Assembly: GCA_910577605.1 (NCBI GenBank)
Contig: CAJTON010000015.1
Span: 33,201-57,700 of the forward strand
Reading direction: 5' to 3'
Origin: an uncultured Butyrivibrio sp.
GTDB lineage: Bacteria > Bacillota > Clostridia > Lachnospirales > Lachnospiraceae
Length of the DNA: 24,500 nucleotides
Below are positions 12,669 through 20,500 of the stretch, in pieces. Position numbers and translations under genes: made by a program. Each line of letters starts with the position of its first letter. The first letter of the stretch is position 1. The notes beneath the pieces are model-generated. The model was not told the DNA's origin. It saw only the letters and a program-made list of their open reading frames with translations, and ran no database searches.

Positions 12669-13789
12669 TCAAGCAGCAAATCGGTTACCATACCGTAGCG
12701 CTTTTCTCCCTCGCTGTCGCCGTTAAGCTTTATATACGCGTCGTTCATACCGCTTGTTATTTCGCCTATTTTCGACTCAAAACGCTCCCAGTAGGCGCTC
12801 TGAAAATTTAAATCGGCTATCGTCTGTCTGTTGAGCTTTGAGATTATTTCCGAATAGCGTTCACGCCCGCAGTTATCGTAGCAGGCATTCAGTACCGGGA
12901 TAAGCGCGTTTACGCTTCCGCTGTAACGGAATGCCGCGCTGTCGGATCTCATGCAGGCGAGGTAAGCTATGAAGTTCGCCTCGTCCTCATGTATGAAGCC
13001 GCCCATATGCGCAAGCTCGTGGCATATCGTGTACGGAATCTCCATATCGGTTATGTCTTTATTGTAATTCGCTTCTATCGTGTAAGGCGAGTAAAAGCCC
13101 GTCATATTCGTGTAAGACATGACCTTTGACAGGGCTATGGGTTTCGGGCGCGGATAGTACGACGGCATAAAAGGATATTCCGTCCTTAACGCTAGCATCG
13201 CGTCTATCGCCGTACTGTTTAAGTCAACTCCTTCAAGCGTGAATATTCCGTTTTCGTCAGTGCGGATCTCTTTAGAAATTTCGTTGACCTCATCTATAAG
13301 AAGCTCGCACAGCGCCGCAAGTTCCTCGGTCGTATGGCTCTGCGGTTTTATGTTGGCGCAGACGCAGAAGGTCAGCTTGTGATAAAGTATCGTGCAGTTA
13401 AGGCTGAGTATCAGCAGGCAGACAAGTATTATACACGCGAGATTCAGCAGGTACTTCTTTAATCGGTATGTGAAAAAATTCCACACCTTTAATTTCCTGC
13501 TCTGAATGAAAGAAATTACGAGCCGGACAAGACAGTATATGACCGTTATCGCTGCGGCGTATATAAGAATTTCAATTACCGAAAAGGGAAAAATCGAAAA
13601 AACGGTGCCGAATACCTTTACTGTCGCCGTATAGACCGTTGTGGAATATGTGTGCGCGAAAACAGCGCTGACTCTGAACATTATGTTTACGGTCAGCAGA
13701 AGAAATGAAAGGGCAGCGATAACTATTATGTATCTGCGTGTATTGACATAGCGCAGTTCTTTTTTATTTTTGCCGGAGTCTTTCTTCAT
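12641..13789 (-). CDS. DUF3810-type membrane protein with HExxH metallopeptidase motif, 382 aa
   Basis: Three N-terminal membrane segments (about 18-40, 65-94 and 113-135) precede a soluble domain of about 240 residues. This holds ICHELAHMGGF (H257, E258, H261), a zinc-binding HExxH, and then IHEDEANFIAYLAC, whose acidic residues (E268-E270) are well placed for the third metal ligand. This is the DUF3810 arrangement; members look like gluzincin-type metallopeptidases but no substrate is established to my knowledge. Topology with three helices would place the catalytic part outside. I prefer ATG 13789 (AAAGGTG 10 bases upstream) to the GTG three codons earlier. It overlaps the lipid kinase gene tail to tail. 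It is preceded by the AraC gene 16 bases upstream, so the two may be co-transcribed. Confidence 0.88.
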   Translation of the reverse strand: MKKDSGKNKKELRYVNTRRYIIVIAALSFLLLTVNIMFRVSAVFAHTYSTTVYTATVKVFGTVFSIFPFSVIEILIYAAAITVIYCLVRLVISFIQSRKLKVWNFFTYRLKKYLLNLACIILVCLLILSLNCTILYHKLTFCVCANIKPQSHTTEELAALCELLIDEVNEISKEIRTDENGIFTLEGVDLNSTAIDAMLALRTEYPFMPSYYPRPKPIALSKVMSYTNMTGFYSPYTIEANYNKDITDMEIPYTICHELAHMGGFIHEDEANFIAYLACMRSDSAAFRYSGSVNALIPVLNACYDNCGRERYSEIISKLNRQTIADLNFQSAYWERFESKIGEITSGMNDAYIKLNGDSEGEKRYGMVTDLLLDYFDDILSN

Positions 13790-13805
13790 AGCGTTCACGC
13801 ACCTT

Positions 13806-14753
13806 TCAGCAGGATAAAGGATGTTTATATAATAGCATTACAGAAGACAGGGCGCAATCCTTGAGTGAAATCTTAAATGAATGTCTGTACTCGTTAGGAC
13901 TCATATTATAATGCTGCCTGAATTTGCGGCAGAAATATCCCGAATCCGCGAACCCGGTCTCCTTTGCAATGCTGGAAACGGATTTCTGAGTGGTATTCAG
14001 CTGTTCGGCTGCTTGCGCCAGACGGTATTGGATAAGATACGCCACAGGCGAGATACGAATGCCGGATTTAAAAATATGCAGCGCTCCGCTTTTGCTGATC
14101 GAGGCGGAGGCGGCGATGTCATCAAGGCTGATTTCTTCCGTGTAATGGTCGTGGATATACTGCATCATAGTCTGCAGTCTTGCCTGTTTGTGACTCATAC
14201 GGTGAAATTCCGGCGCCCCGGAGGAAAAGTCCGAATGGCTGAACATCATGTCCCAGATTTGCATGAGAAGCCGTACAGTGCGCAGTTCGTTTTGTGAATC
14301 CGGTTCCTGCAATGCAAAAATTTCCGATAAGATCTCCAGAGCATGATTTTGCCATTCCGTACGCGGTTCGAGTATAAGGTACGGTACAAACGAGTTTATA
14401 ACAGGGGCGATATATTTTTCGTAAATAAGGCTTTTTTCGTCAGCCAGCAATGCCGGAGAGAAAACGATATTTGGTATGAAGGCGCTGTTTTTTCCTTCAA
14501 AGCGATGGAGGATACCGCTGTTGATAAACAGGGCGCATCCTTCGGACAATTCTATTTTATCCGTTCCTACAAGGCATAAAAGGGAACCCTCGGAGACATA
14601 CAGAAGCTCCAGTTCATGGTGCCAGTGCCAGTCGATACGGCAGAAATCAAATTGGCATATATTTTCAGGATAGTACGCAAAAGGATAAATATTGCTTCCA
14701 TGCCGGATATTCTCGCGAAGCGTTTCGTCGGTTGTGATCTTACAGTACTCCAT
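13806..14753 (-). CDS. AraC-family transcriptional regulator with cupin sensor domain, 315 aa
   Basis: The N-terminal cupin-like arm (about 20-150) has the typical WHWHHELELLYVSEGSL element (42-58), expected to hold the ligand. The C-terminal pair of helix-turn-helix motifs (about 205-305) reads YIHDHYTEEISLDDIAASAS and later SSIAKETGFADSGYFCRKFR with QHYNMSPNEYR, the AraC signature. It is divergent from the MFS-DUF1349 pair, 123 bases apart, so it most likely activates that pair in response to its transported compound. ATG 14753 is used because a TATAAT lies only about 12 bases upstream of the alternative TTG (14783), which would sit almost at the transcription start. DNA-binding and sensor class are firm; the ligand is not. 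Confidence 0.94.
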   Translation of the reverse strand: MEYCKITTDETLRENIRHGSNIYPFAYYPENICQFDFCRIDWHWHHELELLYVSEGSLLCLVGTDKIELSEGCALFINSGILHRFEGKNSAFIPNIVFSPALLADEKSLIYEKYIAPVINSFVPYLILEPRTEWQNHALEILSEIFALQEPDSQNELRTVRLLMQIWDMMFSHSDFSSGAPEFHRMSHKQARLQTMMQYIHDHYTEEISLDDIAASASISKSGALHIFKSGIRISPVAYLIQYRLAQAAEQLNTTQKSVSSIAKETGFADSGYFCRKFRQHYNMSPNEYRHSFKISLKDCALSSVMLLYKHPLSC

Positions 14754-14793
14754 AAAATTCCCGTCCACTATATAAATTAACAAATTTTGTGAT

Positions 14794-14823
14794 ATTATAC
14801 CATAAATGTGCGATTATATTCAA
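14794..14823 (-). promoter_or_regulatory. SigA-type promoter of the AraC gene
   Basis: On the minus strand: TTGAAT (14818-14823), 18-base spacer, TATAAT (14794-14799). It supports the start codon at 14753. Confidence 0.6.
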
Positions 14824-14851
14824 TGATTTTGAATTAAAAATGAGATATAAT
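14819..14851 (+). promoter_or_regulatory. Candidate operator and MFS promoter (-10 TATAAT with weak -35)
   Basis: TATAAT (14846-14851) precedes the MFS gene, but no good -35 is found at 16-18 bases, which suits an activator-dependent promoter. The -35 zone is covered by the inverted repeat TTCAA-N5-TTGAA (14819-14833), which also covers the -35 box of the divergent AraC gene. Confidence 0.45.
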
Positions 14852-14876
14852 CCAGTTTACAAAGGAGACTGCTAAA

Positions 14877-16088
14877 ATGAAGAACCAATATGATAAAACG
14901 ATATCGGCGTGTTTTACAGGATATATCGTACAGGCGGTCGTCAATAATTTTACGCCGCTTCTGTTTTTGTTTTTTCAGAGAAGCTACGATATCCCGCTTA
15001 CTCAGATTACTTTGATCGTGACTTTTAATTTCGGAATACAGCTTTTGGTTGACCTTCTTTCGGTCGGATTTATAGACAAAATAGGATATCGCGCGTCAAT
15101 AGTTGCTGCGCACGTTTTATCGGCAGCCGGACTGGTCCTTCTTACGATACTGCCGGAAATACTGCCGTCTCATTTTATCGGGATACTGATTTCGGTAACG
15201 GTATATGCCGCCGGGGGCGGCCTGCTTGAGGTGCTTGTCAGCCCGCTCGTCGAGGCTTGTCCCTCCGACAATAAAGAGAAGGCGATGAGCATGCTGCATT
15301 CTTTCTACTGTTGGGGACATGCGGGAGTTGTGCTGATTTCGACGCTGTTTTTCTACACGGCCGGTATAGAAAATTGGAAAATCCTGGCATTGGCGTGGTC
15401 GCTTATTCCGATCGTCAACGCATTTGTGTTTACAAAGGTTCCGATAGCGTCGTTGATTGAAGACGGTGAGAAAGGACTGCGTTTAAAGGAGCTGTTCAGT
15501 CTGAAGGTATTCTGGATTCTGCTTATAATGATGGTATGCGCGGGAGCGAGCGAACAGGCGGTAAGTCAGTGGGCTTCTACTTTTGCGGAAGAAGGACTTG
15601 GCATTTCAAAAACTGCGGGTGATCTGGCGGGACCGATGTCGTTTGCCGTTTTGATGGGCGCGTCCAGACTGTTCTACGGGAAGTACGGCGACCGCATCAA
15701 TCTGGAGCGTTTTATGATTTACAGCAGTTGTCTGTGCGTACTGGCTTATCTGGGAGCTTCTCTCATACCTGCACCGCAGCTCAGTCTGGCGGCATGCGCG
15801 CTCTGCGGGTTTTCGGTCGGAATCATGTGGCCGGGAACCTACAGCAAGGCGTCGTCGGCTTTGCCTAAGGGCGGAACTGCCATGTTTGCGCTGTTGGCTT
15901 TAGGCGGCGATATAGGCTGCTCCGGGGGTCCCGCGCTGGTCGGTATGGTTTCGGGCGCATTCGGAGATAACCTTAAAGCGGGGATACTCGCAGGAGTCAT
16001 ATTTCCGGCATTGCTGTTAGCGGGAATAATTCTGTGCGGAAAAATAAAAAATACTATAAAAAAAGGAGAGAAAAAATGGAATTTTTAA
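14877..16088 (+). CDS. Major facilitator superfamily transporter, 403 aa
   Basis: About twelve hydrophobic segments run over the whole length, split by a central polar loop (around residues 190-210, EDGEKGLRLKELFSL). MFS-like loop residues include VDLLSVGFIDKIGYR after helix 2 and GASRLFYGKYGDRI in the second half. The general look resembles sugar:proton symporters of the FucP-like group, but the substrate cannot be read. The ATG follows AAAGGAG by 9 bases. The next gene starts inside its last codons (13-base overlap), so both are made together. Control by the divergent AraC protein is likely. Confidence 0.93.
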   Translation: MKNQYDKTISACFTGYIVQAVVNNFTPLLFLFFQRSYDIPLTQITLIVTFNFGIQLLVDLLSVGFIDKIGYRASIVAAHVLSAAGLVLLTILPEILPSHFIGILISVTVYAAGGGLLEVLVSPLVEACPSDNKEKAMSMLHSFYCWGHAGVVLISTLFFYTAGIENWKILALAWSLIPIVNAFVFTKVPIASLIEDGEKGLRLKELFSLKVFWILLIMMVCAGASEQAVSQWASTFAEEGLGISKTAGDLAGPMSFAVLMGASRLFYGKYGDRINLERFMIYSSCLCVLAYLGASLIPAPQLSLAACALCGFSVGIMWPGTYSKASSALPKGGTAMFALLALGGDIGCSGGPALVGMVSGAFGDNLKAGILAGVIFPALLLAGIILCGKIKNTIKKGEKKWNF

Positions 16089-16675
16089 AGTGCGGTCCGA
16101 AATGGACCAGGGAGCCAAAACAGTCTTTTGTTGATGAGGACAAAGTTGAGATCATTACGGAAAGGGGGACGGATCTTTGGGCCCGTACATATTACGGATT
16201 CCAAAACGATAATGCTCCTGTACTGCAGATTGAAACGGACGATAAGTTCTTTTCGTTTGTCGTAAAAACGGAGTTTGAGAGTTCGCGCCGTTTTGACCAG
16301 TGCGGCGTGGCGATGTATCTTGACAGCGACAACTGGTTCAAGGCGTCGATCGAGTACGAGGATGAAAAAATACAGAGACTTGGAAGCGTTGTTACCAATC
16401 ATGGTTATTCCGACTGGGCGACTACTGATATTTCGTCGGATATAAAAAGTATGTTGTACCGTTTTTCCCGCAGGAACAGCGATTATTGTATCGAATGCAG
16501 CGAGGACGGAATCAGTTACAGACAGATGAGGATATTTCATATGTGGGAAGGAGCGGAGAGAATAAAATACGGAATATATGCGTGCAGCCCGACTGACGGT
16601 TCGTACAAAGCTGTCTTTTCGGATATGCGGATCACGGAATGTAAATGGGAGTCGGACGCGGATTGGCGGGACTGA
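16076..16675 (+). CDS. DUF1349 domain protein (concanavalin A-like fold), 199 aa
   Basis: A soluble protein with no signal peptide or membrane segment. The DUF1349 pattern is visible: DLWARTYYGFQNDNAPVLQI, FFSFVVKTEF, FDQCGVAMYLDSDNWFKASI (77-96), LGSVVTNHGYSDWATTD and a YGIYACSP closing block (164-171). This family has a beta-sandwich of the concanavalin A/glucanase type; some members are named after a yeast enolase regulator, but no firm function is known. I start at ATG 16076, preceded by AAAAGGAGAG; an upstream in-frame ATG (16034) lies inside the MFS gene and lacks a ribosome site. Its pairing with a transporter and AraC regulator suggests handling of the imported compound, perhaps a sugar. 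Confidence 0.92.
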   Translation: MEFLKCGPKWTREPKQSFVDEDKVEIITERGTDLWARTYYGFQNDNAPVLQIETDDKFFSFVVKTEFESSRRFDQCGVAMYLDSDNWFKASIEYEDEKIQRLGSVVTNHGYSDWATTDISSDIKSMLYRFSRRNSDYCIECSEDGISYRQMRIFHMWEGAERIKYGIYACSPTDGSYKAVFSDMRITECKWESDADWRD

Positions 16676-16681
16676 TAGGAT

Positions 16682-16717
16682 TTTTATATTTCAAAGCATG
16701 CAAATAAATGTTATAAT
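16682..16717 (+). promoter_or_regulatory. Extended -10 promoter of the small membrane protein gene
   Basis: TG-T-TATAAT (16709-16717) with TTCAAA 17 bases upstream of the -10; the -35 is poor, as is common with extended -10 promoters. It lies between the DUF1349 stop and the TTG start at 16771. Confidence 0.5.
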
Positions 16718-16770
16718 AGCTTGATACAGAAACAAAAGGAACGGTTTTTTGTTGCGGAGGGCGGTGTGTT

Positions 16771-17280
16771 TTGTTCAAAAAAGGCGCTGATATAGACTGG
16801 CAGGAATTATCGCAGGAGGAGCTTTTGCAGTACAGAAAAGCGGGCAGGAAAAGTCTGCTCCTCGGTCTGGCGGTATTCTGCGCCCTTCTTCCGGCGATGA
16901 TCGTTTTTTCGGTGGAAATAATAAAAAAGGTTCCTGCCGCCTCCGTGGGGGTAATTCTTGCCTTCGCTGTTTATATCTTTGCCTGTTTCGGGGACTATGC
17001 AATGTATTTTGCCGGAAGACCGCGCGGTATACGCTACGGAAGAGTGTCGCGCAAAATAAGCAGAAACAGGGGCAGATACTGGGGTTATGTATATAACGTT
17101 TACTTTGAGGATATACATAAAAGCGTCACTAACGTAATGATCTGGCACACGAAAAGTCATCCCGTGATAATGAAGGGCGACAGGGTGACGGTCATAAGGT
17201 CAAGGCTTGGAGGCTTGTATATCGTTTGCACCGAACGGGAAAATACAGGCGGAGAGAGCGTTTCCGAAGAAAAAAAGTAA
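16771..17280 (+). CDS. Uncharacterised small membrane protein, 169 aa, TTG start
   Basis: No family is recognised with certainty. After a charged N-terminus (DIDWQELSQEELLQYRKAGR) come two membrane helices (about 28-50 and 56-80), then a basic, beta-rich C-terminal domain (about 85-160: GIRYGRVSRKISRNRGRYWG, VYNVYFEDI, VIMKGDRVTVIRSRLGGLYI), reminiscent of the small beta-barrel domains after membrane helices in NfeD-like or DUF3592-like proteins. This is a shape comparison, not an assignment. The only usable start in frame is TTG 16771, with GGAGG 10 bases upstream. It has its own promoter and a possible weak terminator downstream. Confidence 0.75.
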   Translation: MFKKGADIDWQELSQEELLQYRKAGRKSLLLGLAVFCALLPAMIVFSVEIIKKVPAASVGVILAFAVYIFACFGDYAMYFAGRPRGIRYGRVSRKISRNRGRYWGYVYNVYFEDIHKSVTNVMIWHTKSHPVIMKGDRVTVIRSRLGGLYIVCTERENTGGESVSEEKK

Positions 17281-17315
17281 TATTCTTAACCGTGGGTTGG
17301 TTAATATTCTTAACC
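17278..17315 (+). repeat. 14-bp direct repeat with 24-bp period upstream of gltB
   Basis: TAATATTCTTAACC occurs at 17278-17291 and 17302-17315; the first copy begins with the last bases of the membrane protein stop. A GTGGGTT-like segment follows each copy, and TTAACC-N7-GGTTAA forms an inverted repeat within. It may be a regulator site. Confidence 0.6.
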
Positions 17316-17342
17316 ATGCGTGGGTTTGACTTAATTTATTAA

Positions 17343-17370
17343 GGTTCAGACAATACTGAACCGAATTTTA
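17343..17370 (+). terminator. Possible weak terminator after the small membrane protein gene
   Basis: GGTTCAG and CTGAACC (17343-17349, 17356-17362) form a perfect 7-bp stem with a 6-base loop, followed by GAATTTTATTAT. The stem is short and the T-run poor; it may instead be an operator for gltB. Confidence 0.35.
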
Positions 17371-17456
17371 TTATGCACACGTCGGACAGCGGTGATGAAA
17401 AACAATCAAACAATTACTAGAATTATCAGGCTAATCATACATATATAACGCAATTT

Positions 17457-17469
17457 TCTGATTATCAGA
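17457..17469. promoter_or_regulatory. Palindrome TCTGATTATCAGA just upstream of the gltB promoter
   Basis: Six-base arms around one central base, 21 bases upstream of the gltB -35 box. The adjoining TCAGACAATTCTGCAA resembles TCAGACAATACTGAA at 17347, so the region carries related elements 118 bases apart. The position fits an activator site. Confidence 0.4.
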
Positions 17470-17489
17470 CAATTCTGCAAATTTTCTTA

Positions 17490-17518
17490 TTTACATTTCC
17501 CAAATCAGGGAGTATACT
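17490..17518 (+). promoter_or_regulatory. SigA-type promoter of gltBD
   Basis: TTTACA (17490-17495), 17-base spacer, TATACT (17513-17518). The predicted transcript start near 17525 gives a leader of about 30 bases, too short for a riboswitch. Confidence 0.7.
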
Positions 17519-17554
17519 CGTGAAAAATCAAAAATAACGGAAGGGGCGGTACGC

Positions 17555-20500
17555 ATGATCAGTGATAACAGAAAGAATCAGGGGCTGTACAATCCTCAGT
17601 TTGAGCATGATAACTGCGGAATAGGAGCTATCGTCAATATCAAGGGCGTTAAGACCCACAAAACGGTGGAGGACGCGCTCAGCATAGTGGAGAATCTTGA
17701 ACATAGAGCCGGGAAGGACGCGGACGGTAAGACCGGAGACGGCGTGGGTATAATGCTTCAGGTCTCGCACAAGTTTTTTTCAAAGGCTTGCAGACCTTTG
17801 GGGATAGACATAAAGCATGAGGGCGACTACGGAGTGGGAATGTTCTTTTTTTCGCAGGATGAGCTTAAGAAAAAGCAGGCGATGAAGATGTTCGAGATCA
17901 TAGTTGCGAAGGAGGGTCTTGAATTTCTCGGCTGGCGCGAAGTGCCTATCAGACCGGAGGTACTTGGGAAAAAGGCGCTTGAGGTCATGCCCTCGATAGT
18001 TCAGGGCTTCGTCGGAAGACCGGAGGAATGCGAAAAGGGGCTTCCTTTTGACCGCAGACTGTATATTGTGCGAAAAGTCTTTGAGCAGAGCAATGATGAT
18101 ACGTATGTCGTGTCGCTCTCAAGCAGGACGGTCGTTTATAAGGGCATGTTCCTTGTAAATCAGCTGCGCACTTTTTTTCCCGACCTTTGCAGCGGGGATT
18201 ACGAATCGGCTATCGCGATAGTGCATTCAAGGTTCAGCACCAACACGAATCCGAGCTGGCGCAGGGCGCACCCTAACCGTTTTATAGTACATAACGGCGA
18301 GATAAACACGATAAAAGGAAATGCGGATAAAATGCTTGCCCGCGAGGAAAATATGAGGAGCAAGTATTTTGAGGGCAATATGCACAAGCTTATTCCCGTC
18401 GTGAATACCGAAGGTTCGGATTCGGCGATGCTTGACAATACGCTTGAATTCCTTGTGATGAGCGGAATGGACCTGCCGCTTGCCGTGATGATAACGATAC
18501 CGGAGCCGTGGATGAACAATAAGCTCATAAGCCTTGAAAAAAGAGATTTTTACCAGTATTACGCGACTATGATGGAGCCGTGGGACGGTCCGGCGTCGAT
18601 CCTTTTTTCGGATGGAGAGGTCATGGGCGCGGTGCTCGACCGCAACGGACTGCGGCCTTCGCGCTATTACATAACGAACGACGATTATCTGATACTTTCG
18701 TCCGAGGTCGGAGTGCTTGACATAGAGCCGTCAAGGATTCGTATCAAGGAAAGGCTGCACCCCGGGAAAATGCTGCTTGTCGATACCGTGCAGGGCAGGG
18801 TCATAGACGACGAGGAGCTTAAGGAGCATTACGCCATGCGCAGACCCTACGGCGAATGGCTTGACGGGAATCTTGTTATGCTTGGCGACCTTAAAATACC
18901 CAATAAGAAGGTCGTCGAGTACGGGGACGACGACAGGGCGAGATTACAGAGAGCGTTCGGATATACCTATGAGGATTTCTACACTAATATTCTCGGAATG
19001 GCAAAAAACGGCTCGGAGCCGATAGCGGCAATGGGAGTGGATACGCCGCTTGCCGCCGTCTCGAAGCAGAATCCGTGCCTTTTTGAATATTTCAAACAGC
19101 TTTTCGCGCAGGTTACGAATCCTCCGATAGACGCGATGCGCGAGAAAATAGTGACCTCGACCTCGGTCTATATAGGCACTGACGGCAATCTTCTTGAGGA
19201 GAAGGCGTCAAACTGCCATGTGCTTAGAATAAACAATCCCATACTTACCAACACGGACCTGCTCAAGATAAAGAGCATGGATATAGAAGGCTTCAAGGTC
19301 GCCGAGATACCTATTATTTACTACAAAAACACCTCTCTCGAAAAAGCGATAGACAGAATGTTCGTGGAGGCGGACAGGGCGCACGGCGACGGTGCGAATA
19401 TACTGATACTTTCGGACAGGGGGCTTGACGAGAACCATGTGCCGATCCCTTCGCTGCTCGCCGTATCCGCGATGCAGCAGCATCTTGTGAGCACCAAGAA
19501 AAGAACCAGTGTGGCGATGATACTTGAGAGCGGCGAGCCGAGGACGGTGCATCATTTTGCGACGCTCTTAGGCTACGGCGCGTGCGCGATAAATCCTTAT
19601 CTCGCGCAGGACACGATAAAGGAGCTTATAAATATGGGGCTTCTTGACAAGGACTATTACGCGGCGGTCGAGGACTATAATAAAGCGGTGATTTCCGGCA
19701 TTACGAAGATCTCGTCCAAAATGGGAATTTCCACGATACAGTCATATCAGGGCTCAAAGATTTTCGAGGCGATAGGAATAGCTCCGCAGGTCATAGACAA
19801 GTATTTCTGCGGAACGGTCAGCAGGATAGGGGGCGTGACGCTTAAAGACATAGAAAACGACGTGAACACAAGGCACAGCAGGGCGTTTGACCCGCTGGGA
19901 CTTGACGTTGACGAGACGTTTGATAGTATCGGAAGCCATAAGTCAAGGAGCGGCAAGGAGGAACACCTCTACAATCCGCAGACTATCCATCTTCTCCAGC
20001 TTGCGGCGAGAAACGGGGATTACGGTACCTTCAAGGAGTATTCGCGTCTTATCAACGAGGAGATGGACCCGGTAACGCTGCGGGGCTACATGGACTTTAA
20101 ATTTCCCGAAAAATCTGTGCCGATAGAGGAGGTTGAAAGCGTTGATTCGATAGTAAGGCGCTTCAAGACCGGCGCGATGTCGTACGGCTCGATCTCACAG
20201 GAGGCTCACGAAACGCTCGCCGTGGCTATGAACATGATACACGGACGCTCAAACAGCGGCGAGGGCGGAGAGAGCATAGAGCGGCTTACGATAGGCGCGG
20301 ACGGACTTAACAAATGCTCGGCGATAAAACAGGTGGCTTCGGGACGCTTCGGCGTGACCTCAAGGTATCTTGTGAGCGCCGACGAGATACAGATAAAAAT
20401 GGCGCAGGGCGCGAAGCCCGGCGAGGGAGGACATCTTCCGGGCGGCAAGGTCTATCCTTGGATAGCCAAAACAAGACTTTCCACTCCCGGAGTAAGCCTT

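Noticed and set aside
17281..17554. Glutamine or other riboswitch ahead of gltB
   Set aside because: The clear promoter at 17490-17518 leaves a leader of about 30 bases, too short; the repeats lie upstream of the transcript start and look like DNA sites.
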